Made by a program: the position numbers and the translations under genes
Part shown: positions 9,978-16,878 of the stretch, one piece after another
Position numbering within the stretch: the first letter of the stretch is position 1
Layout of the letters: every line of letters begins with the position of its first letter
The notes under the pieces: model-generated
Database searches by the model: none
Seen by the model: only the letters and a program-made list of their open reading frames with translations
What the model was told of the DNA's origin: nothing
Source of the DNA: Nonomuraea wenchangensis
GTDB lineage: Bacteria > Actinomycetota > Actinomycetes > Streptosporangiales > Streptosporangiaceae
Length of the DNA: 64,000 nt
Reading direction: 5' to 3'
Assembly (NCBI RefSeq): GCF_900111685.1
Contig: NZ_FOHX01000005.1
Span: forward strand, 637,891-701,890

Positions 9978-11879
9978 GTGAACGAGATACCTGACGGCCG
10001 CCTGCCCGAGGAGCAGGACGACAGCGGTGACCTCATCCCGTTCAGCCCCGAGGACGAGGACCTTGACCAGGGGGATGGCGGTCCAGGACCGGCCACCGAC
10101 GCCGCGACGGACCCTGCACCCCTGGAAACGGCTCCAGCTCACGAGCCGGTCCATGAGCCGACCTCCGAGTCCGTCCAGGAGCCGACCTCCGAGTCCGTCC
10201 AGGAGCGGGCTTCCGAGCCCGTCCAAGAGCGGGCCTCCGAGTCGGCCTCCGAGCCCGCCTACCAGCGGGCCTCCGAGCCGGTCCACGAGTCGGCCTCCGA
10301 GCCGGACGACGACGGAGTGGCCGGGGTGGCCGGTGACGGGTCGGCCGATGACGGGCCGGTCGGGGCGGCTTCGGCTGCTCGGCGCGGCGACATGACGGGC
10401 CCTGCTCCTGCGACGGGAGATGCCGTCGGCACACGCGGGAGCCGGGGCGATGCCACGGCGCCCGCCGGCCCGGGCGAGGGCCCAGCCTCCGGGGGAGAGA
10501 GCTCCCACAGCCGCGGCGACGGCTCCGCCTCCGGGGGAGAGACCTCCCACGGCGTGGGGGAGGACTCCGTTTCCGGCGGAGAGAGCTCCCACGGTCTGGG
10601 TGAGGGCTCCGGCTCCGCGGGAGAGACCTCTCATGACCTGGGCGGCGGCGCCGGTGCCGGCGATGGACCGGTGCCTGCGGGCGCGGGTGAGGGGTCGGAA
10701 TCAGCCGGGGTGAGCGAGGGTCACGCAGCTGAGGGCCAGGCCGCGGGCATCGGGACCGCCGGACGTGAGAGTGAGCGGGCTGTGCCCGGCGACCAGGGTG
10801 GCCGGGCGGCGGCGGGAGCCGGGAAGGGCGGGCGGCCTTCCGGGCGGCGGAAGGCCGCGCGGAAGGCGGGGCTGGTGGCCGCCGGGCTGGCGGTGGCGTT
10901 GATCGGGGCCGGCGTCGGCGTCATCGTGCTGGTCAAGCCGTATCTCAGCCCCGCCGACTTCGAGGGCAGGGGCGAGGGCACGGTGACGGTCCGCATCCCG
11001 CCCGGCGCCAGCGCCCAGGCGATCGGCACGGCGCTGGCCGATGCCGGGGTGGTGGCGAGCGCGCAGGCGTTCGTCCGCGCGAGCGAGGACCGGGCGGTGA
11101 CCGGACGGCTGCGTCCCGGGACGTACCGCCTGCGCAAGGGCATGGCCTCGACGGCGGCGCTGGACCTGCTGCTCGACGCCGCCTCCCGCGTCGTCAAGCG
11201 GGTTACCGTGCCGGAGGGCATGCGGGTGAGCGAGGTGCTGGCCCGCCTGGCCAAGCAGACGGGCCTGTCGCTCAAGGAGTTCCTGGCGGTGGACAAGGGG
11301 CTGGTCGGCCTGCCGTCGTACGCGCCCGGCCTGGAGGGTTTCCTGTTCCCGGCCACGTACGAGATCGAGCCCGGCGACACTCCCGTGGACGTGCTGGCGG
11401 CGATGGTGGAGCGGTTCGGCGCGGAGGCGCGCCGGCTGCGCCTGGCCGAGCAGGCCGCCCGCGTGCATCTGACGCCGCTGGAGGCGGTCACGGTGGCCAG
11501 CATGATCCAGGCTGAGGGCGGCACCGACGCCGACTATCCCAAGATCGCCAGAGTCATCTACAACCGGCTCGAGCGGGGCACCCCGCTGGAGATCGACAGC
11601 ACCGTCCTGTACGCGCAGAAGCGACGGACGCTGAGAGTGACCGAGAAGGACACCAAGGTCGACTCTCCGTACAACACCTACCGTCGCAAGGGGCTGCCTC
11701 CTGGGCCCATCGCCAATCCCGGCGCTAAGGCCCTGGTGGCGGCTCTGAACCCGGCGGACGGCGATTGGCACTGGTTTGTGACGACGGATCCGGCGCATAG
11801 AATCACCAAATTCACCAACAAAGAGAGCGAGTTCGTGAGATACCGGGAAGAGTTGAACAAGAACCTCGGGACGAGCTGA
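9978..11879 (+). CDS. mltG: endolytic transglycosylase MltG, copy 1, with long repetitive N-terminal extension
   Basis: MltG is an inner-membrane lytic transglycosylase that cuts nascent glycan strands and ends their elongation. The C-terminal YceG-like domain (about 355-625) has the catalytic glutamate in ASMIQAEGG (E513), then ARVIYNRL, SPYNTY and GLPPGPIANPG. A single membrane helix lies near 297-320. Unusually, about 295 residues precede it: an acidic Ser/Glu/Pro repeat region and a Gly/Ser/His repeat region, both predicted cytoplasmic and disordered. The GTG at 9978 is the only in-frame start close to ruvX. A second, shorter mltG follows directly. Confidence 0.9.
   Translation: MNEIPDGRLPEEQDDSGDLIPFSPEDEDLDQGDGGPGPATDAATDPAPLETAPAHEPVHEPTSESVQEPTSESVQERASEPVQERASESASEPAYQRASEPVHESASEPDDDGVAGVAGDGSADDGPVGAASAARRGDMTGPAPATGDAVGTRGSRGDATAPAGPGEGPASGGESSHSRGDGSASGGETSHGVGEDSVSGGESSHGLGEGSGSAGETSHDLGGGAGAGDGPVPAGAGEGSESAGVSEGHAAEGQAAGIGTAGRESERAVPGDQGGRAAAGAGKGGRPSGRRKAARKAGLVAAGLAVALIGAGVGVIVLVKPYLSPADFEGRGEGTVTVRIPPGASAQAIGTALADAGVVASAQAFVRASEDRAVTGRLRPGTYRLRKGMASTAALDLLLDAASRVVKRVTVPEGMRVSEVLARLAKQTGLSLKEFLAVDKGLVGLPSYAPGLEGFLFPATYEIEPGDTPVDVLAAMVERFGAEARRLRLAEQAARVHLTPLEAVTVASMIQAEGGTDADYPKIARVIYNRLERGTPLEIDSTVLYAQKRRTLRVTEKDTKVDSPYNTYRRKGLPPGPIANPGAKALVAALNPADGDWHWFVTTDPAHRITKFTNKESEFVRYREELNKNLGTS
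10140..10648 (+). repeat. two tandem-repeat tracts coding the MltG copy 1 extension
   Basis: Tract A (about 10140-10310) repeats a 24-30 bp unit built on GTCCAGGAGCCGACCTCCGA and encodes SESVQEPT/SEPVQERA-like octapeptides. Tract B (about 10486-10648) repeats units of about 45 bp encoding GGESSHGLGEGS-like blocks four times. The repeats are in frame and imperfect, so they look like expanded coding minisatellites and not an assembly error. Such tracts can change length between strains. Confidence 0.8.
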
Positions 11880-12090
11880 TGTTCGACGTGACTTCCTGCG
11901 CTCCCGCGCAAATGTCGCAGAATGGGGCGCGTGTCCTCTTTCCGTCCCCTAGCATGGCTACCCAGAGTGATCTCCGCTGGTCGTGGGAACATGATCGGCG
12001 GTCCCCCCAGTTCCGCTCGGTGAGCTGTGCCGGTTGGGCACTTCCGCTTGACGCCCTGCCGGCCGTACCGGGAGATTGGCCTGCGAACCT

Positions 12091-13248
12091 ATGAGCGATC
12101 TCGATCTGAACACGCTGCTCGGCGCCGAGGACGACGAAGGTCAGTCCCGACGGCGCGCCCGGGGCGGCCGCGGCAACCGTAGGCGCCGCCGCCGCCGTAA
12201 CCGGGGTGGATTCATCGCGCCGCTGCTCGCCTTCGTCGTGCTGGCCGGCATCATCGGCGGCGGCGGATACTACGGCTACCTCTGGCTCAGCGACGCTCTC
12301 GTGCCCGACGACTACACCGGTCAGGGCACCGGAGAGGTCGTCATCCAGATCCAGGACGGCCAGAGCGCGTCGGAGGTGGCGCAGGAGCTGGAGCGGCAGG
12401 GGGTCGTCGCCAGCGCCAGGGCGTTCACCAATGCGATCGGCAACGCCAACAAGAGCGGCTCGCTGCAGCCGGGCACCTACAAGATGCGCAAGAAGATGTC
12501 GGCCGCCGCCGCCGTCGACGCGCTCACACCCTCCAACAAGCTGCTGGTCAGGGTGCCGCTCAAGGAGGGCCTGCGGCTGTCGGACACGCTGGCCAAGCTG
12601 GCCGAGGAGACCGGCAAGCCGGTCAAGGAGTTCCAGGCCGCGGTCAAGGAGGCCGGCGACCTGGATCTGCCGCCGTACGCGAGGGGCAAGCTGGAGGGCT
12701 ACGCCTTCCCCGCCACCTACGAGTTCCAGCCCACGGCCACGCCGAAGCAGATGCTCGCGCAGATGGTCAAGCGGTTCAACCAGACCGCCGAGCGCATCGA
12801 CCTGGAAGGCGGCGCCAAGGCCCTCGGCCGCAAGCCGCATGAGATCATGGTCATCGCCAGCATCATCCAGGCCGAGGCCGGCCGCGCCGAGGACATGCCG
12901 AAGATCGCCCGCGTCATCTACAACCGCCTCGGGCAGAACCCGCCGATGAAGCTGTCGATGGACAGCACGGTGATGTACGCGCTCGGCAAGTACCGCACCT
13001 ACGCGACCCACGCGGAGCTGGAGACCAACTCCCCGTACAACACCTACAAGCACCTGGGGCTGCCGCCGGGCCCGATCTCCAACCCCGGCGACCACGCCAT
13101 CGAGGCCGCGCTCAACCCGGCCAAGGGCTCGTGGCTGTTCTTCGTGGCCACCGACCCCAAGAGCTCGGTCACCAAGTTCGCCACCACCGAGGCCGAGCGG
13201 CAGGCGCTGCTCGCCGAGTGCACCGCCAACGGCGGCTGCGGCGGCTGA
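12091..13248 (+). CDS. mltG: endolytic transglycosylase MltG, copy 2
   Basis: A 385-residue paralogue of the preceding protein with normal actinobacterial architecture. It has a short basic cytoplasmic start (RRRARGGRGNRRRRRRRNRG), a membrane helix at about 40-62, a LysM-like subdomain, and the YceG domain with catalytic E262 in IASIIQAEAG, ARVIYNRL, NSPYNTYKHLGLPPGPISNP. ATG 12091 is preferred over the in-frame TTG at 12076, although no good ribosome-binding site is placed for it. The 211 bp before it show no further gene. Copies 1 and 2 align across the whole extracytoplasmic part, indicating tandem duplication followed by divergence. Confidence 0.93.
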   Translation: MSDLDLNTLLGAEDDEGQSRRRARGGRGNRRRRRRRNRGGFIAPLLAFVVLAGIIGGGGYYGYLWLSDALVPDDYTGQGTGEVVIQIQDGQSASEVAQELERQGVVASARAFTNAIGNANKSGSLQPGTYKMRKKMSAAAAVDALTPSNKLLVRVPLKEGLRLSDTLAKLAEETGKPVKEFQAAVKEAGDLDLPPYARGKLEGYAFPATYEFQPTATPKQMLAQMVKRFNQTAERIDLEGGAKALGRKPHEIMVIASIIQAEAGRAEDMPKIARVIYNRLGQNPPMKLSMDSTVMYALGKYRTYATHAELETNSPYNTYKHLGLPPGPISNPGDHAIEAALNPAKGSWLFFVATDPKSSVTKFATTEAERQALLAECTANGGCGG

Positions 13249-13270
13249 CCGTCCCTCCCGCCCGCCGACC

Positions 13271-13305
13271 CCGCCCACCTGCGACGACGAACCGCAGGTG
13301 GGCGG
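13271..13305. terminator. hairpin downstream of mltG copy 2
   Basis: A perfect 13-bp inverted repeat (CCGCCCACCTGCG at 13271-13283, complement at 13293-13305, nine-base loop) sits 23 bp after the mltG stop. No T-run follows, so it may act as a weak terminator or as an mRNA-stabilising hairpin before aroE. Confidence 0.5.
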
Positions 13306-13369
13306 CGTCGTACGAGGGGCCGCGCGGCCCGCGATAGGGTCGTGCTGTTCGTAGGGGAAGGAGCCGCGG

Positions 13370-14224
13370 ATGCGCGCCGCCGTCATGGGGTCGCCCATCG
13401 CCCATTCGCTCTCGCCGTTCCTGCACCGCGCCGCCTACCGCGAGATGGGGCTGGCCGGCTGGAGCTATGAGGCGTTCGAGTGCGACGAGGCCCGCCTGCC
13501 GGGGCTGCTGGGCGAGCTGACCCCGGTGCGCGGGCAGGGCCGCGCCGGCGAGGACGCCTGGGCCGGGCTGTCGCTCACGATGCCGCTCAAGCGGGCCGTG
13601 CTGCCGCTGCTCGACACCGTCTCCGAGCTGGCCGTCGAGGTCGGCGGGGCCAACACGGTGGTGTTCCGTGAGGGGCGCCGCCACGGCGACAACACCGACG
13701 TGTACGGCATCGTGCGGGCGCTGGCCGAGGCCGGCGTGCGCGCTCCGCGCTCGGCCGTCGTGCTGGGCGGCGGCGCGACGGCGGCCTCCACGCTCGCGGC
13801 GCTGCGCGAGCTCGGCCTGCACGCCGCCACCCTCCTGGTCCGCGAGCCGGCCCGCGCCGGTGGGACCGCCGAGGTGGCCGAGCGGCTGGGCATGGCGCTG
13901 GCCGTGGAGACGCTCGACAAGCTCGACGTGTTCACCGGGGCCGACCTGGTCGTCTCCACGCTGCCGGGCGGCGCGGCCGACCCCTTCGCCGACCGGCTGG
14001 CCCGGGTGCCCGCGCTGTTCGACGTGGTCTACTCGCCCTGGCCGACCAGGGCGGCGGCGGCCGTCGCGGCGGCGGGCGGCACGGTCGTGGGCGGCTTCGC
14101 GATGCTGCTGCACCAGGCGGTGCGGCAGGTGGAGCTGATGACCGGGCGTACGGACGTGCCGGTGGAAGCCATGCGCGCGGCCGGCGAGGCCGAGATCCGC
14201 AGACGCGCCACGGCCCCGGCCTGA
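13370..14224 (+). CDS. aroE: shikimate dehydrogenase
   Basis: Reduces 3-dehydroshikimate to shikimate with NADPH in aromatic amino acid biosynthesis. The 284-residue protein has the substrate-binding SPIAHSLSP motif near residue 8, the catalytic lysine in SLTMPLKR, GGANTVVF, NTDVYGI, the nucleotide-binding loop VLGGGATAAS and the C-terminal GGFAMLLHQA. Its ATG follows GGGGAAGGAG. It closes the alaS-ruvX-mltG-mltG-aroE block, an arrangement common in actinobacteria except for the doubled mltG. Confidence 0.95.
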   Translation: MRAAVMGSPIAHSLSPFLHRAAYREMGLAGWSYEAFECDEARLPGLLGELTPVRGQGRAGEDAWAGLSLTMPLKRAVLPLLDTVSELAVEVGGANTVVFREGRRHGDNTDVYGIVRALAEAGVRAPRSAVVLGGGATAASTLAALRELGLHAATLLVREPARAGGTAEVAERLGMALAVETLDKLDVFTGADLVVSTLPGGAADPFADRLARVPALFDVVYSPWPTRAAAAVAAAGGTVVGGFAMLLHQAVRQVELMTGRTDVPVEAMRAAGEAEIRRRATAPA

Positions 14225-14228
14225 CGGT

Positions 14229-14295
14229 CCAACGGCCCAGCCAACGGCCCAGCCAACGGCCCGGCCTGGGGGCCAAAGCCCTTCGGCCCCAGGCC
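14229..14295. repeat. 12-bp triplicate repeat followed by a terminator-like hairpin after aroE
   Basis: Three tandem copies of CCAACGGCCCAG (14229-14264, the last ending in GG) follow the aroE stop. They run into an inverted repeat GGCCTGGGG (14263-14271) / CCCCAGGCC (14287-14295) that could terminate aroE transcription. No T-run follows. The triplicate probably arose by slippage and has no recognised function. Confidence 0.5.
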
Positions 14296-14344
14296 GCCGG
14301 AGGCCCCGGCCTGACGGCCGGGAAATTCGTGATCGGCGGGAAGA

Positions 14345-14374
14345 TTCGAGCGGCCCTGGCTGTTGTGGTAATGT
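14345..14374 (+). promoter_or_regulatory. candidate promoter of the infC operon
   Basis: A TAATGT box (14369-14374, fits TANNNT) lies 18 bp after a weak TTCGAG -35-like element (14345-14350). A start near 14382 would leave only about a dozen untranslated bases before the leader ORF at 14395. The -35 match is poor, so the assignment is tentative. Confidence 0.4.
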
Positions 14375-14394
14375 AGCTCTCTGATCGGTCCGGC

Positions 14395-14436
14395 ATGTTT
14401 GCTGGACGCGCAAGCGGAGGTCTCCCTCCCACCTGA
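14395..14436 (+). CDS. candidate 13-residue leader peptide of the infC operon
   Basis: ATG 14395 opens a 13-codon frame, MFAGRASGGLPPT, ending at TGA 14434-14436. It lies just downstream of the candidate promoter and upstream of an intrinsic terminator inside the infC leader, the layout of a ribosome-controlled attenuator. There is no clear Shine-Dalgarno sequence, so initiation would be near-leaderless. The consecutive Pro-Pro-Thr codons before the stop might slow ribosomes (inference). Its last codons (CCCACC) can pair with GGTGG at 14447-14451, so ribosome position could change leader folding. Confidence 0.4.
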   Translation: MFAGRASGGLPPT

Positions 14437-14438
14437 GT

Positions 14439-14545
14439 CACCGAAAGGTGGCCGGGTCCAGGATCACGCCGGACTACTCCGGGGAGCTCGAGGCCACGAA
14501 GCCGAAGAGCTCAGTGGCCCCGCATGCGCGACGTGCGGGGCTTTT
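14439..14545 (+). promoter_or_regulatory. infC leader attenuator (antiterminator / intrinsic terminator)
   Basis: The leader holds a GNRA-capped hairpin CACC-GAAA-GGTG (14439-14450) and a CCGGA/TCCGG hairpin (14469-14482). It ends in a strong intrinsic terminator GCCCCGCA (14517-14524) / TGCGGGGC (14534-14541) followed by TTTT. GGCCAC (14492-14497) can pair with GTGGCC (14514-14519), which removes the left arm of the terminator. That pairing competes with a GAGCTC/GAGCTC stem (14484-14489 with 14507-14512). These mutually exclusive folds are what an attenuator needs. They were found by eye and no free energies were computed. Confidence 0.65.
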
Positions 14546-14614
14546 CGCGTTAGGGGTAATGCGAAGGGCCTTGGGCACGACGAGCACGTAGGGATCGCAA
14601 ACCTAGGAGGCCCC

Positions 14615-15202
14615 ATCAGCACTGAGCCCCGCATCAACGAGCGTATCCGAGTTCCCGAGGTTCGCCTCGTGGGCCCGAACGGCGAGCAGGTTGGCATCGT
14701 CTCGATTCACGACGCCCTGAAGCTCGCCCAGGAAGCCGACCTTGACCTCGTCGAGGTCGCGGCCACGGCTCGACCGCCCGTGTGCAAGCTCATGGACTAC
14801 GGCAAGTTCAAGTACGAGTCCGCGATGAAGGCGCGCGAGGCGCGCAAGAATCAGGCGCACACGATCATCAAGGAGATCAAGCTCCGGCCGAAGATCGACC
14901 CGCACGACTACGAGACCAAGAAGGGTCACGTGGTGCGGTTCCTCAAGGCGGGGGACAAGGTCAAAGTCACGATCATGTTCCGCGGACGCGAGCAGTCCCG
15001 GCCGGAGCTCGGTTTCCGGCTGCTGCAGCGGCTGGCGGACGACGTCCAGGAGCTCGGCTTCGTGGAGTCCCACGCCAAGCAGGACGGCCGTAACATGATC
15101 ATGGTGATCGGTCCGCACAAGAAGAAGGCCGAGGCCAAGGCCGAGAAGGCGGCGGCCAAGGCACAGCGTGGCGGCGAGGACGATTCCCCACAGGAAGCGT
15201 GA
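14615..15202 (+). CDS. infC: translation initiation factor IF-3 (AUC start codon)
   Basis: IF3 binds the 30S subunit and proofreads start-codon selection. The product from 14615 (195 residues) begins with the standard (M)ISTEPRINERIRVPEVRL, carries GPNGEQVGIVS and KLMDYGKFKYE in the N-domain and KEIKLRPKI...HDYE plus RFLKAGDKVKVTIMFRGRE in the C-domain, and ends in a Lys/Ala-rich tail. The only start with a ribosome-binding site is ATC: AGGAGG at 14605-14610 lies four bases before it, and no ATG, GTG or TTG is suitably placed. Rare start codons are a known route of IF3 autoregulation. GGGCCT (14566-14571) can pair with AGGCCC over the ribosome-binding site. Confidence 0.93.
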   Translation: MSTEPRINERIRVPEVRLVGPNGEQVGIVSIHDALKLAQEADLDLVEVAATARPPVCKLMDYGKFKYESAMKAREARKNQAHTIIKEIKLRPKIDPHDYETKKGHVVRFLKAGDKVKVTIMFRGREQSRPELGFRLLQRLADDVQELGFVESHAKQDGRNMIMVIGPHKKKAEAKAEKAAAKAQRGGEDDSPQEA

Positions 15203-15328
15203 CCTCCGGTAGGGGTTAGCCTTACAGGGCGCCCCGAGCCAGCCGCCGGCAGACGAAAGACGCCGCGACCGGGTCGGCCGACCACCGGCCCGGCTACCGG
15301 CACGACCGAAACGAGGAGAGACGGCGAC

Positions 15329-15523
15329 ATGCCGAAGATGAAGACGCACAGTGGTGCGAAGAAGCGGTTCCGGTTGACCGGTTCCGGCAAGATCAAGCGT
15401 CGCCGTGCCAACCGCGCGCACTACAACGAGTGGAAGTCGTCCACGCTGACGCGCCGTCTCAAGAACGAGGTCGTCCTTTCCGACGCCGACACCAAGAAGA
15501 TCAAGAAGCTGCTCGCCAAGTAG
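15329..15523 (+). CDS. rpmI: 50S ribosomal protein L35
   Basis: A 64-residue basic protein starting MPKMKTHSGAKKRFRLTGSG, the classic L35 N-terminus, ending KIKKLLAK. GAGGAGAG ribosome-binding site before ATG 15329. It is the second gene of infC-rpmI-rplT; the 126-bp gap to infC shows no clear terminator. Confidence 0.97.
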   Translation: MPKMKTHSGAKKRFRLTGSGKIKRRRANRAHYNEWKSSTLTRRLKNEVVLSDADTKKIKKLLAK

Positions 15524-15547
15524 CGCGATTCCCCGGGGAGATAGAAC

Positions 15548-15931
15548 ATGGCACGCGTGAAGCGGGCGCTCAACGCCAAGAAGAAGCGCAGGGTCGTCCT
15601 CGAGAGGGCCAGCGGCTACCGTGGCCAGCGGTCGAGGCTGTACCGCAAGGCCAAGGAGCAGATGCTCCACTCGATGACCTACGCCTACCGTGACCGCAAG
15701 GACCGCAAGGGCGCTTTCCGCCGCCTGTGGATCCAGCGGATCAACGCCGCGGCTAGGCAGAACGGCATGACGTACAACCGCCTGATCCAGGGCCTGCGCC
15801 TGGCCGGCATCGAGGTTGACCGTAAGATCCTCGCCGACCTGGCGGTGAACGACGGCCAGACTTTCGCCACGCTCGTCGAGGCCGCCAAGAAGGCGCTGCC
15901 GGCGAACGTGAACGCGCCGGCCGCGAGCTGA
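15548..15931 (+). CDS. rplT: 50S ribosomal protein L20
   Basis: A 127-residue ribosomal protein with the family start MARVKRALNAKKKRRVVLER and the GYRGQRSRLYRKAKEQ and WIQRINAA motifs. L20 binds 23S rRNA early in 50S assembly and in several bacteria represses its own operon. A GGGGAG ribosome-binding site precedes the ATG. It is the last gene of the infC operon, followed by a strong terminator at 15946. Confidence 0.97.
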   Translation: MARVKRALNAKKKRRVVLERASGYRGQRSRLYRKAKEQMLHSMTYAYRDRKDRKGAFRRLWIQRINAAARQNGMTYNRLIQGLRLAGIEVDRKILADLAVNDGQTFATLVEAAKKALPANVNAPAAS

Positions 15932-15945
15932 GCATTTTTTGACGA

Positions 15946-15972
15946 GGGCCCACCGTTGGCGGTGGGCCCTTT
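15946..15972 (+). terminator. terminator of the infC-rpmI-rplT operon
   Basis: A perfect 10-bp stem GGGCCCACCG (15946-15955) / CGGTGGGCCC (15960-15969) with a TTGG loop, followed by TTT. Confidence 0.85.
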
Positions 15973-16024
15973 GCTGTACCCGCACGACCGCAGCAGTGAA
16001 CGTGTACGACCCAGGGGGAGTCGC

Positions 16025-16828
16025 ATGGCCGGGTCCGAGCTGACCAACGTGAAGTCGCCGCGGGTGAAGGCCGCGCGCAGGCTCACCAAGCGCGCCTTCC
16101 GTGATCAGGACCGCAAGTTCCTGGCCGAGGGCCCCCAGGCGGTGCGCGAGGCGCTGCGGCTGGCGGACGTCACCCTGGAGCTGTTCACCACGGCCGAGGC
16201 CGAGCTGCGCCACGCCGAGCTGATCACCGAGGCCACGCTTCAGGGCGTGCCGGTGCACCGGGCCAGCGGCGAGGTCATGGCCGAGCTCACCCAGACCGTC
16301 ACCCCGCAGGGCCTGGTCGCGGTCTGCCGGCTCGTGCACGTGCCGCTGGAGCGGGCGCTGGAGGGCACGCCGCGGCTGGTCGCGCTGCTCGCCCACGTAC
16401 GCGACCCGGGCAACGCCGGCACCGTCATGCGGGCGGCCGACGCCGCGGGGGCCGACGCGGTGGTGTTCACCGACGCCTCCGTGGACCCGTACAACGGCAA
16501 GTGCGTACGCGCCAGCGCTGGAAGTCTTTTTCATCTGCCCGTCGTCATCGGTGCACCGGTGAGTCCCTCCGTGCGTCAACTCAAGGAGCGAGGCTTGCGC
16601 GTACTGGCGGCCGACGGCGCGGGCAAGCACACGCTCGACGACGTCGATCTGTCGGGTCCCACCGCGTGGATCTTCGGGAACGAGGCTTGGGGACTGCCGG
16701 AGGAGATACGCGCCGAAGCGGATGATGTGGTCAGAGTGCCCATCTACGGACAGGCTGAAAGTCTCAACCTGGCCACCGCCGCGGCGGTATGCCTTTACTC
16801 CTCCGCCAGGGCTCAGCGAGTGCCCTAG
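16025..16828 (+). CDS. TrmH/SpoU-family RNA 2'-O-methyltransferase
   Basis: Transfers a methyl group from S-adenosylmethionine to a ribose 2'-OH in rRNA or tRNA. The 267-residue SPOUT protein has a substrate-binding N-domain starting LTNVKSPRVKAARRLTKRAF and the three knot motifs: HVRDPGNAGTVMRAADAAGA, WIFGNEAWGLPEE and VPIYGQAESLNLATAAAVCL. ATG 16025 follows GGGGGAG; the frame upstream overlaps the rplT terminator and is not coding. This gene regularly follows rplT in actinobacteria. The exact target nucleotide cannot be read from the sequence. Confidence 0.93.
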   Translation: MAGSELTNVKSPRVKAARRLTKRAFRDQDRKFLAEGPQAVREALRLADVTLELFTTAEAELRHAELITEATLQGVPVHRASGEVMAELTQTVTPQGLVAVCRLVHVPLERALEGTPRLVALLAHVRDPGNAGTVMRAADAAGADAVVFTDASVDPYNGKCVRASAGSLFHLPVVIGAPVSPSVRQLKERGLRVLAADGAGKHTLDDVDLSGPTAWIFGNEAWGLPEEIRAEADDVVRVPIYGQAESLNLATAAAVCLYSSARAQRVP

Positions 16829-16878
16829 GCGGCCGGAAACCCGCTATTGTCGGCGTTGTAGGCGGAGGAGGCGAGGTC

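Noticed and set aside
10140..10648. Repeat tracts as a CRISPR array
   Set aside because: Units are contiguous and imperfect, without constant repeats and unique spacers, and they translate in frame within MltG.
14601..14617. An upstream ATG or GTG start for infC
   Set aside because: No ATG, GTG or TTG in frame has a ribosome-binding site or gives a family-like N-terminus; AGGAGG points at ATC 14615.
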